64,000 nucleotides of DNA from Saccharina japonica (lineage: Eukaryota > Sar > Phaeophyceae > Laminariales > Laminariaceae), in assembly GCA_008828725.1 (NCBI GenBank), contig MEHQ01000078.1:273200-337199 (forward strand). Direction: 5' to 3'. The position numbers and the translations under genes are program-made. This document shows positions 55,801-64,000 of the stretch, in pieces. The number at the start of each line of letters is the position of its first letter. Position 1 is the stretch's first letter. The notes below the pieces were generated by a model. The model was not told where the DNA came from. It searched no databases and saw only the letters and a list, made by a program, of their open reading frames with translations.

Positions 55801-58800
55801 ACTAAGTATTCACGGCAACAGCAGCCCATACTTGACCCTGCCAAGTGTGCACGAAAACGACGGCGCGCAACCAACGATAGTGCTGACGCCCCTGAACCAG
55901 CGACAATGCTGGTATCCCCCCGCATCCAAAAGCCTTATTCCTCTGTATCAACGCCTTCCTTCAAACTCGTGTTTCACTTGACCCAAACCCCCGACAAAAG
56001 CCGGTCTGGAACTGTAATATGCCTTTCGGTATGAGCAAGCTTTGCTCCTTATCTGAGGCCTGTGTTGTGCTTAAAATTGATACGACTCCGTGAGCTATGG
56101 CCTCCTCGAGTGTTTTTTTTTGGGGGTCCAATTGATGAACATACCGATCGGTGTAACTTGCACCGTTTTGTATGGTTTATATATGCCGTATGCCGCACTG
56201 CACTATCCCTACTATGTGCTGCACTCGTAGACTAACAGAACTTCGGTTATACTGTACACAACAACACCCGACATATTCCCATGACGAGTCCTTCAGCCGT
56301 GGGTGTTGGTGTTGATTATGCGAGGGTCTATGGTCATACGACTACGGCCGTGCACGACATGAGTACCCCCCCCCCCCCCTCCCCTCCCCCGCCACCAACA
56401 ATAATCAGTAATCTTCGCCGGTAGTATGCTGCTCTGTGCGAGCAACTCTCCTCGCCCGATGTCTTCGATCCAACGCGCGCGTTACCCCCCCCACCCTGCC
56501 TGGCGGGTGAAAACCCGAGGTGCTCCTTCCCGGCATTGCAGAGCTGCGACGGTCTGTGTCTTACGATCACGTCTACGATGCATGACACGAGTACCCCCTC
56601 CTCCCTAGCACACACTAAACCCCCCTCGCTCAACTTCACCATCCCAACGCCCTTCCCCCCTCCCCTTGGTCTTTCTCAACTCCACCATCCCAACGTGCGC
56701 CCCCCCCCCCCGTCCCCTCACTCTTTTTCCCCTTCCGCTACAAACAACTCCCTGTCTGTGCGTGCAATGCGCCGCTCGGTGCCTGCAGCCGCGGTCGCCC
56801 GCAAGGTGTACCTTCGCCCCGGGCGCGGCGTTGGCGGACTGAGCAAGGCTTTCGGCACGAAGGCACGCAGGGGGACCATGACCAACACCCACAAGCCGGC
56901 TTCCACGGGAATCATCCGCCACGTGCTCCAGCAGCTCGAGTCGCTCAAGGTGAGGGAGGACACACACACGTGCACGGGGTAGTGGTGGTGGTGGTGTTCC
57001 TGCTGAGGTGTTTTGCCGGCGTTTTTTTTTTTCCTGGGCTTTTCACTGACCGGGTCGAAGCTCGCGGGTCGGGTTTGGTCGGGTTACTTGGCCCGACCGG
57101 ACCCGAGAGATTTTGAACACTTCCTGATCCTACCCAACCTCACCGTGGTATTTCGAACACTTGTTGACCCAACCCGACCCGTCCCGCGAGATTTTTAGGA
57201 CCTTCTGCCCGAACCCACGGGTCCTGTCATGACTCGTGAACCGCCACGATTTTTTTCTCTCACTCGGGACGGGGGGTACCACTCACGGACGCGTGGTGTG
57301 GCATCGTTGGGAGGGGGGATGGGATAGAGGGTGTGGGGTGCCGAGGGTGGCGGCTCTGCCGGTCGTCTGGTTTTCTTGATGGTGTCGTTGGCCGCTTGGC
57401 TTGGTGGGAGTTCTGACTGGCGCCTGCATAACATGAGTATAATGCCCCCCCCCCCCCCCCGCCTTCCGTCATAGATGGTGTTTTTGAGTACCGTTGGTGT
57501 TGACGTTTGTAATCCCAGCCTTACCGAAACCCAAAGCCAAAGGCGAGGGTTTGATGCTTTGCGCGGCTTTAGTTGATTGGCCAGGAAGAATGCGCAGTGA
57601 AGAAGTTTCTATTCGAATGAACAAAAAGGATTATGAAACAAGAACCTCCTACTCATTCTGAGCGCCCCTTTTCCCTTTTATTAAATCCGTCAGTCGGTCG
57701 AATACACAAGACACTCGTACGGTATGCAGTGGATACCCACCTACCCTTATATGGTCATACGGAAACCCCGCCTTGATGGTCATACCCAGACTAACGGAAG
57801 CAGATGGAATGAAGGAAATTGATACCCATCCCACCTTCCTCCCCTTCTGCCTTGATGTGTGTTTGAGTGCCGTTATATCGACGTTCTGGAAAATACCGCA
57901 TATACAGGAGCCTCTTGGAAAGTTCTAAGGCACAGACAAGGATTTGATGCTCTGCGCGGCTGTTTACTTTAGTTGACTGGCCAGGAAGAATGCGCAGTGA
58001 AGAAGTTTCTGTGAATGAACAAAAATGATTATGAAACAAGAACCTCCTACTCATTCTGAGCGCCTCCTTTCCCACCTTTGAAGTCAGCAAGAACACAACA
58101 CACGCAGTATTATATTGTACCAGATACCTAGTTTTGCTTTGATATGGAAGGCCTGGAATTGATGCTTTGCACGGCGTTACGTAGTTGATTTGGTCAGGGA
58201 GAAAGCGCAGTGAAGAAGTTTCTATGTGAATGACCAAAAAGGATTATGAAACAAGAACCTCCTACTCATTCTGAGCGCCCCTTTTTCTCCTTTTCAACCC
58301 GAAAGTTGGTCAAATTCACAACACACTCGTTCAGTTTCAAGTTGTGAGCCCAGGAATTGATGCTCTGCTTGGCATTAATTTTATTGGTCAGTGGCAAAAG
58401 CGCTGCGAATAAGTTTTTACGTGCATGGACCAAAACAAGATTAGAAGATCTCCTTCTGAGCCCCCCGCTTTTTTTCTGCTTGGAAGTCGAACAAAAACGT
58501 ATTATCTACACTCGTGTGTATATTTTAACGGTAGCTTTTAGTTGGAAAGTCCAGGAATTTATTCATGAGGGGGTAAAAGCGCAGTGAAGAAGTTTCTATA
58601 CGAATGATCAAAAAGGATTATGAAACAAGAACCTCCTACTCATTCTGAGCGCCTACGAAGTAGTTAGTCTGCCCGGAAGTCGGACATTATCAAAGACAAC
58701 ATGTGTTTTCTCAAGTTGAAAGACAAGGAACTGATGGTCTGCGCGGCGTTAGTTCATTGGTCGGGTGGAAAGAAGAGTAGTTGAGATTCTATATTTATGT

Positions 58801-59739
58801 GAACGACCAAAAATGAACAGCAAGAAGCTCCTATTAATACCAATTCTGCGCGGGGATCGCTTTACTTAACCCCTTAAGAAGTGGTCCCACGAATTAGGGC
58901 ACAAACTACTTGAAATTTGTGTGGGAAATTGTTTTCAGTTCTGAATGGGTCAAGACGCGCTAGGTTGGACAAGTTTACCTGTGTGCCGTGATCGTTCACC
59001 CAGTGAAGACACGCTCAATGACGCCGGAGGCGTTTTTTCTCGAGCTTTTGCCTACAGGGTATTTAATGGCGTGGCAGGCGTTTTTTTTCGAGTTTGCGTG
59101 CTGGGGTGGGGTACGGGGTGGAGTCTCTTCTAAAGCTCTCCATGTGCTTGCTTTTGCAACGTTTGTGGACGTACTGTTGTGTTGTTTTTCGATGGCAGTT
59201 GAGTCGGGGGCGCAGTGAAGAAGTTTCTATGTGAATGACCAAAAAAGGATTATGAAACAAGAACCTCCTACTCATTCTGAGCGCCTCCAGAGAGTTTCCA
59301 GAATAGTCGAGGCAGCCACCGTGTTTTCACGTTGATCTGCGTAATTTATGTCGTTTTTTTCTTTCTTTTAATTCCAAATACGCCAGCTGTGAGGTCTATC
59401 AACACCGGCCGCCGTCACCTACAGTAGTCGCCTAAATAAATGAACTACACGATAAGATGCAGTTTTTTTCACGATATTCTTTTGAAAACTAAAAGCAGAA
59501 CAAACTTGTGAGTTGTGAGATCGAAAAATTCCTCAAAAAACCGTCTTTATACAATATTGATCTTGGTGTAATATTACGTGATACACGGAGCGCTAATAAA
59601 CTCGATCGTTTTTCGTCTTGCGCCGATCTTTCTTCACCAGGTGGTGGAGAAGATGGAGAACGGCGGACGCCAGATCTCTCGCGTGGGCCAGCAGGATCTT
59701 GACCGCATCGCGGGCGCCGTTGTCCGCGGAGACGACTAA
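52868..59739 (+). CDS. RPS19: Small-subunit ribosomal protein eS19
   Basis: Three exons, 52868-53054, 56789-56949 and 59641-59739 (stop TAA), join in phase with donors G|GTGAGA and AAG|GTGAGG and acceptors CTGCAG and CACCAG, giving 148 residues; animal eS19 is about 145. Landmarks in order: [113 protein letters not shown]. DWYYxRAA, the VGxxxKxxG turn and GQxDLDRIA are family hallmarks. eS19 binds the head of the 40S subunit and is needed for 18S rRNA maturation. Intron 1 (3.7 kb) carries repeats. Intron 2 (2.7 kb) carries a cluster of snoRNA-like sequences. A second copy of exons 2 and 3 follows at 60.1-64 kb. Confidence 0.95.
54363..54520 (+). repeat. Two adjacent copies of the AACCCATTCAGAACTG repeat
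   Basis: Each copy runs from (A)CCCATTC(A)(G/C)AACTG through AGTA(G/T)T(T/G)TGTCCCCAAAT to GG(A)CCAGTTCTT. Other copies lie at 17748-17840 and, inverted, at 58869-58953 and 62959-63043, where the other end reads AACCCCTTAAGAAGTGGTCC. Full copies thus have ends CCCATTCAGAACTG and CCAGTTCTTAAGGGGTT that are partly inverted repeats of about 10 bp (CAGAACTG with CCAGTTCTT), a MITE-like architecture. Confidence 0.55.
54597..54880 (+). repeat. Tandem ACTAGTTTTAGTGTAAGGGC minisatellite in RPS19 intron 1
   Basis: Four units of about 70 bp with CCAGTTTTAGTGTA(A/G)G, GCGGTCAGTCCAGGGGTCAA and (A)CCGCGTCAAA. Related to the array at 45590-46052. Confidence 0.75.
54888..55080. mobile_element. Two neighbouring MITE-like elements in RPS19 intron 1
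   Basis: 54888-54975 has CTACCAGTTTGTCCGTAAAT at the left and GGTCCTTACATTTACGGACA then GCGTGGTA at the right. 54989-55080 has CTACCAATCTGTCCCTAAAT at the left and ACGGTTCTTACATGTTGGGA then CAAAGTGGCACTGGTA at the right. Both belong to the family listed at 2944-3030. Confidence 0.6.
56310..56600 (-). repeat. CCGTAGTCGTATGACC dispersed repeat family, nested copy
   Basis: GCGAGGGTCTATGGTCATAC and GACTACGGCCGTGCACGACA (inverted start of the family) are followed by a poly-C stretch. A second partial copy follows: TGGCGGGTGAAAACCCGAGG, TGCTCCTTCCCGGCATTGCA, GACGGTCTGTG, ATGCATGACACGAGTACCCC. It lies just before RPS19 exon 2. The second copy is repeated in the duplicated block at about 60240-60335. 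Confidence 0.55.
57592..57665 (+). ncRNA. Candidate C/D box snoRNA, copy 1 of the RPS19 intron cluster
   Basis: 74 nt starting and ending with GCGC, which can pair as a terminal stem. A C-box-like GTGAAGA lies at nucleotides 6-12 and a perfect D box CTGA at 67-70, directly inside the stem. GATTATGA at about 38-45 could serve as box C'. The 16 bases before box D contain CCTCCTACTC, complementary to GAGTAGGAGG, which I remember as a conserved stretch of eukaryotic large-subunit rRNA. By the D+5 rule the A of its first GAG would be the 2'-O-methylation target. The C box differs from the consensus RTGATGA at one position. Confidence 0.55.
57992..58063 (+). ncRNA. Candidate C/D box snoRNA, copy 2
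   Basis: 72 nt with the same GCGC ends, GTGAAGA box, CTGA box and unchanged guide-like stretch. Two bases shorter than copy 1, in the region around TTTCTGTGAATGAAC between the C box and the middle. Confidence 0.55.
58205..58278 (+). ncRNA. Candidate C/D box snoRNA, copy 3
   Basis: 74 nt, the form closest to the consensus of the cluster. GCGC ends, GTGAAGA and CTGA boxes and the CCTCCTACTC stretch are intact. About 50 bases upstream (TTGATGCTTTGCACGGCGTT, then GTTGATTTGGTCAGGG) resemble those of copies 1 and 2, showing that the duplicated unit once included flanking intron. Confidence 0.55.
58400..58463 (+). pseudogene. Decayed copy 4 of the snoRNA-like sequence
   Basis: Aligns with the others (GCGCTGCGAATAAGTTTTTA, GGACCAAAACAAGATTAGAA, CTCCTTCTGAGCCCC) but lacks about ten bases of the guide-like part, and both the C box and the 3' GCGC are lost. 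CTGA is still present. Confidence 0.5.
58579..58652 (+). ncRNA. Candidate C/D box snoRNA, copy 5
   Basis: 74 nt, identical to copy 3 except for a few bases around CTATACGAATGATC. Its upstream flank does not resemble those of copies 1-3, yet the 74-nt core is preserved from GCGC to GCGC, which supports selection on the core itself. Confidence 0.55.
58772..58852 (+). pseudogene. Decayed copy 6 of the snoRNA-like sequence
   Basis: Recognisable by the upstream flank (CTGATGGTCTGCGCGGCGTT, then AGTTCATTGGTCGGG), TATTTATGTGAACGACCAAA and AAGAAGCTCCTATTAATACC. The C box and guide-like stretch are changed and CTGA has become CTGC. Confidence 0.45.
58869..58953 (-). repeat. Inverted copy of the AACCCATTCAGAACTG repeat
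   Basis: Plus strand reads AACCCCTTAAGAAGTGGTCC, CACAAACTACTTGAAATTTG, GTTTTCAGTTCTGAATGGGT: the reverse complement of the copies at 17748-17840 and 54363-54520. Confidence 0.6.
59210..59284 (+). ncRNA. Candidate C/D box snoRNA, copy 7
   Basis: 75 nt, the same as copy 3 apart from one extra A in the central A run. It is separated from copy 6 by about 360 bases that include an unrelated repeat, and its immediate flanks are unlike those of the other copies. Boxes, ends and guide-like stretch are all intact. Confidence 0.55.
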
Positions 59740-60121
59740 ACCATTCGACAGCCCACCTCACCTCCGACATGCTCGGACGGACAGCTGCGGCTACTTCAGT
59801 AGCAGTATGCAGGGTGTGTGCAATGCAAGCACACGTGATTCGCAGGACTTTGCTCCGCGAAATTTCGTTCGAGCACCTGATTTTGCGATTTAGCTTTCTT
59901 TGTGCCTATAGCCCTGGTTGGCAAAAAAAAACGCACTTTTTTGATGGTGTAATTTTTGAGCCGCTGGACGTCTGCGGGAGGGGGGGAGGGGGGCTGGCAG
60001 CGCCGATGGATGGGCTCTTTTGTTGCTGCTGTTGTTCTGCTTCGGGCGACTCAATAAAAACTGGCTGAGACTCCTTGTTCCCCCTCTCTTTTTTCCCGTC
60101 TCGGGACGGCTTGGCGCGAAA

Positions 60122-60122
60122 N
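60122..60122. other. Single N at the start of the second copy
   Basis: The lone N lies exactly where the second copy of the RPS19 block begins (A, N, then CCCCCGCCACCAACAATAAT), as expected of a scaffolding join between contigs that actually overlap. Confidence 0.8.
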
Positions 60123-60524
60123 CCCCCGCCACCAACAATAATCAGTAATCTTCGCCGGTAGTATGCTGCTCTGTGCGAGCAACTCTCCTCGCCCGATGTC
60201 TTCGATCCAACGCGCGCGTTACCCCCCCCACCCTGCCTGGCGGGTGAAAACCCGAGGTGCTCCTTCCCGGCATTGCAGAGCTGCGACGGTCTGTGTCTTA
60301 CGATCACGTCTACGATGCATGACACGAGTACCCCCTCCTCCCTAGCACACACTAAACCCCCCTCGCTCAACTTCACCATCCCAACGCCCTTCCCCCCTCC
60401 CCTTGGTCTTTCTCAACTCCACCATCCCAACGTGCGCCCCCCCCCCCGTCCCCTCACTCTTTTTCCCCTTCCGCTACAAACAACTCCCTGTCTGTGCGTG
60501 CAATGCGCCGCTCGGTGCCTGCAG

Positions 60525-63500
60525 CCGCGGTCGCCCGCAAGGTGTACCTTCGCCCCGGGCGCGGCGTTGGCGGACTGAGCAAGGCTTTCGGCACGAAGGC
60601 ACGCAGGGGGACCATGACCAACACCCACAAGCCGGCTTCCACGGGAATCATCCGCCACGTGCTCCAGCAGCTCGAGTCGCTCAAGGTGAGGGAGGACACA
60701 CACACGTGCACGGGGTAGTGGTGGTGGTGGTGTTCCTGCTGAGGTGTTTTGCCGGCGTTTTTTTTTTTCCTGGGCTTTTCACTGACCGGGTCGAAGCTCG
60801 CGGGTCGGGTTTGGTCGGGTTACTTGGCCCGACCGGACCCGAGAGATTTTGAACACTTCCTGATCCTACCCAACCTCACCGTGGTATTTCGAACACTTGT
60901 TGACCCAACCCGACCCGTCCCGCGAGATTTTTAGGACCTTCTGCCCGAACCCACGGGTCCTGTCATGACTCGTGAACCGCCACGATTTTTTTCTCTCACT
61001 CGGGACGGGGGGTACCACTCACGGACGCGTGGTGTGGCATCGTTGGGAGGGGGGATGGGATAGAGGGTGTGGGGTGCCGAGGGTGGCGGCTCTGCCGGTC
61101 GTCTGGTTTTCTTGATGGTGTCGTTGGCCGCTTGGCTTGGTGGGAGTTCTGACTGGCGCCTGCATAACATGAGTATAATGCCCCCCCCCCCCCCCCCCCC
61201 CGCCTTCCGTCATAGATGGTGTTTTTGAGTACCGTTGGTGTTGACGTTTGTAATCCCAGCCTTACCGAAACCCAAAGCCAAAGGCGAGGGTTTGATGCTT
61301 TGCGCGGCTTTAGTTGATTGGCCAGGAAGAATGCGCAGTGAAGAAGTTTCTATTCGAATGAACAAAAAGGATTATGAAACAAGAACCTCCTACTCATTCT
61401 GAGCGCCCCTTTTCCCTTTTATTAAATCCGTCAGTCGGTCGAATACACAAGACACTCGTACGGTATAGCATGGGTACCCCCCCCCCCCCCCTCTCCCTTT
61501 CCCCGGTCTCCCACCCCCCCCCCCCGATAAATATGGGTGCCCCCCCCCCCCCCCTCTCCCTTTCCCCGGTCTCCCACCCCCCCCCCCCGATAAATATGGG
61601 TGCCCCCCCCCCCCCCCTCTCCCTTTCCCCGGTCTCCCACCCCCCCCCCCCGATAAATATGGGTGCCCCCCCCCCCCCCCTCTCCCTTTCCCCGGTCTCC
61701 CACCCCCCCCCCCCGATAAATATGGGTGCCCCCCCCCCCCCCCTCTCCCTTTCCCCGGTCTCCCACCCCCCCCCCCCGATAAATATGGGTGCCCCCCCCC
61801 CCCCCCTCTCCCTTTCCCCGGTCTCCCACCCCCCCCCCCCGATAAATATGGGTGCCCCCCCCCCCCCCCTCTCCCTTTCCCCGGTCTCCCACCCCCCCCC
61901 CCCGATAAATATGGGTGCCCCCCCCCCCCCCCTCCCCCCCTTCTGCCATTGATGGTGTTTGAGTGCCGTTTTATCGACGTTTGGAAATACCGCAATCGGA
62001 GCCTCCTTGAAATTCTAAGGCACAGACAAGGATTTGATGCTCTGCGCGGCTGTTTACTTTAGTTGACTGGCCAGGAAGAATGCGCAGTGAAGAAGTTTCT
62101 GTGAATGAACAAAAATGATTATGAAACAAGAACCTCCTACTCATTCTGAGCGCCTCCTTTCCCACCTTTGAAGTCAGCAAGAACACAACACACGCAGTAT
62201 TATATTGTACCAGATACCTAGTTTTGCTTTGATATGGAAGGCCTGGAATTGATGCTTTGCACGGCGTTACGTAGTTGATTTGGTCAGGGAGAAAGCGCAG
62301 TGAAGAAGTTTCTATGTGAATGACCAAAAAGGATTATGAAACAAGAACCTCCTACTCATTCTGAGCGCCCCTTTTTCTCCTTTTCAACCCGAAAGTTGGT
62401 CAAATTCACAACACACTCGTTCAGTTTCAAGTTGTGAGCCCAGGAATTGATGCTCTGCTTGGCATTAATTTTATTGGTCAGTGGCAAAAGCGCTGCGAAT
62501 AAGTTTTTACGTGCATGGACCAAAACAAGATTAGAAGATCTCCTTCTGAGCCCCCCGCTTTTTTTCTGCTTGGAAGTCGAACAAAAACGTATTATCTACA
62601 CTCGTGTGTATATTTTAACGGTAGCTTTTAGTTGGAAAGTCCAGGAATTTATTCATGAGGGGGTAAAAGCGCAGTGAAGAAGTTTCTATACGAATGATCA
62701 AAAAGGATTATGAAACAAGAACCTCCTACTCATTCTGAGCGCCTACGAAGTAGTTAGTCTGCCCGGAAGTCGGACATTATCAAAGACAACATGTGTTTTC
62801 TCAAGTTGAAAGACAAGGAACTGATGGTCTGCGCGGCGTTAGTTCATTGGTCGGGTGGAAAGAAGAGTAGTTGAGATTCTATATTTATGTGAACGACCAA
62901 AAATGAACAGCAAGAAGCTCCTATTAATACCAATTCTGCGCGGGGATCGCTTTACTTAACCCCTTAAGAAGTGGTCCCACGAATTAGGGCACAAACTACT
63001 TGAAATTTGTGTGGGAAATTGTTTTCAGTTCTGAATGGGTCAAGACGCGCTAGGTTGGACAAGTTTACCTGTGTGCCGTGATCGTTCACCCAGTGAAGAC
63101 ACGCTCAATGACGCCGGAGGCGTTTTTTCTCGAGCTTTTGCCTACAGGGTATTTAATGGCGTGGCAGGCGTTTTTTTTCGAGTTTGCGTGCTGGGGTGGG
63201 GTACGGGGTGGAGTCTCTTCTAAAGCTCTCCATGTGCTTGCTTTTGCAACGTTTGTGGACGTACTGTTGTGTTGTTTTTCGATGGCAGTTGAGTCGGGGG
63301 CGCAGTGAAGAAGTTTCTATGTGAATGACCAAAAAAGGATTATGAAACAAGAACCTCCTACTCATTCTGAGCGCCTCCAGAGAGTTTCCAGAATAGTCGA
63401 GGCAGCCACCGTGTTTTCACGTTGATCTGCGTAATTTATGTCGTTTTTTTCTTTCTTTTAATTCCAAATACGCCAGCTGTGAGGTCTATCAACACCGGCC

Positions 63501-63829
63501 GCCGTCACCTACAGTAGTCGCCTAAATAAATGAACTACACGATAAGATGCAGTTTTTTTCACGATATTCTTTTGAAAACTAAAAGCAGAACAAACTTGTG
63601 AGTTGTGAGATCGAAAAATTCCTCAAAAAACCGTCTTTATACAATATTGATCTTGGTGTAATATTACGTGATACACGGAGCGCTAATAAACTCGATCGTT
63701 TTTCGTCTTGCGCCGATCTTTCTTCACCAGGTGGTGGAGAAGATGGAGAACGGCGGACGCCAGATCTCTCGCGTGGGCCAGCAGGATCTTGACCGCATCG
63801 CGGGCGCCGTTGTCCGCGGAGACGACTAA
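60525..63829 (+). CDS. Second copy of RPS19 exons 2 and 3 (no exon 1)
   Basis: Exon 2 copy 60525-60685 and exon 3 copy 63731-63829 have the same splice borders, phases and codons as 56789-56949 and 59641-59739. No second exon 1 precedes them: the region 59911-60524 contains no [12 protein letters not shown] start. As placed, this cannot encode a complete eS19. Skipping could join either set of 3' exons to exon 1, but an assembly artefact is more likely than a second gene. Confidence 0.7.
61464..61945 (+). repeat. 65-bp C-rich minisatellite, about seven units
   Basis: Units consist of GATAAATATGGGTGCC, a C run, CTCTCCCTTTCCCCGGTCTC, CCA and a second C run. They are practically identical, indicating a recent expansion or consensus smoothing. 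They are absent from the first copy of the block, where 57720-57860 has a different sequence. The Pro-rich and Gly-rich frames across it are artefacts. Confidence 0.9.
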
Positions 63830-64000
63830 ACCATTCGACAGCCCACCTCACCTCCGACATGCTCGGACGGACAGCTGCGGCTACTTCAGTAGCAGTATGC
63901 AGGGTGTGTGCAATGCAAGCACACGTGATTCGCAGGACTTTGCTCCGCGAAATTTCGTTCGAGCACCTGATTTTGCGATTTAGCTTTCTTTGTGCCTATA

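Larger units (their letters stand above)
56386..59910 (+). repeat. Copy 1 of a 3.5-3.9 kb direct duplication (RPS19 exon 2 to exon 3)
   Basis: This interval is repeated almost identically at 60123-64000. The offset is 3736-3741 bases up to about 57720 and 4090 bases after about 57980. The difference comes from 57720-57900, where this copy has a non-repetitive segment and the other has a C-rich minisatellite, plus small changes in C-run length. Confidence 0.9.
60123..64000 (+). repeat. Copy 2 of the RPS19 exon 2 to exon 3 block
   Basis: Near-identical to 56386-59910 up to the window edge. Besides the exons it repeats all intronic features: snoRNA-like cores at 61333-61406, 62082-62153, 62295-62368, 62669-62742 and 63300-63374, decayed copies near 62490 and 62862, and the inverted repeat at 62959-63043. 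It may be a false duplication from unmerged contigs or haplotypes. Confidence 0.9.

Noticed and set aside
57549-57600. The upstream TTGATGCTTTGCGCGGC segment as the C box of a longer snoRNA
   Set aside because: It is conserved in copies 1-4 and 6 but missing before copies 5 and 7, which still keep the 74-nt core; so it is probably duplicated flank.
61390-61995. About 200-residue Gly/Pro-rich repeat proteins on both strands
   Set aside because: Produced by a 65-bp C-rich minisatellite in RPS19 intron 2 of the second copy; no splice context.

Overview
The window is nuclear DNA of a eukaryote with large introns, almost certainly a photosynthetic stramenopile and most likely a brown alga. Its genes are split by GT-AG introns of 0.4 to 7.7 kb. 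The non-coding DNA is full of simple repeats, minisatellites and short foldback elements. One gene encodes an N-terminal signal peptide ending in an Ala-Phe motif followed by a Ser/Ala/Arg-rich transit peptide, the bipartite plastid address of algae with a red secondary plastid. The sequence is a draft: it has a 515-base N gap (28633-29147) and single N characters at 61 and 60122. No prokaryotic operon, rRNA gene, CRISPR array or intact virus was seen.

Layout. 1-2 kb: C-terminal exons of a condensin II subunit D3-like protein (minus). 4.2-8.3 kb: weak candidate exons of an unknown plus-strand gene around a 0.6-kb minisatellite. 8.3-14.9 kb: repeats only. 14.9-27.5 kb: one 12.6-kb minus-strand gene whose four exons join in phase into a 217-residue predicted plastid protein; its introns hold a 1.8-kb foldback element and many satellites. 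30.2-34.9 kb: a four-exon CDC7-type kinase (minus). 35.7-39.6 kb: a two-exon kelch protein (plus), head to head with CDC7. 43.3-52.1 kb: several minus-strand candidate exons of unknown function and a small protein with two CxxC pairs. 52.9-59.7 kb: ribosomal protein S19 (eS19) in three exons. 60.1-64 kb: a near-identical second copy of the RPS19 exon 2 to exon 3 region that starts at a single N.

The most interesting observation is in RPS19 intron 2. A 72-75 nt sequence recurs five times nearly unchanged, with two decayed copies, while the DNA between copies differs. Each copy starts and ends with GCGC, has a C-box-like element near its 5' end and a perfect D box (CTGA) just before the 3' GCGC, and carries an invariant stretch before the D box that matches a conserved large-subunit rRNA segment by 10 Watson-Crick pairs. 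This fits an intron-encoded C/D box snoRNA cluster in a ribosomal-protein host gene.

The genes are unrelated housekeeping and plastid functions (chromosome condensation, replication-origin firing, a plastid protein, translation); nothing suggests a cluster working as one pathway. Exon joins were made by eye from splice signals, reading phase and remembered protein families, with no alignment or transcript data.
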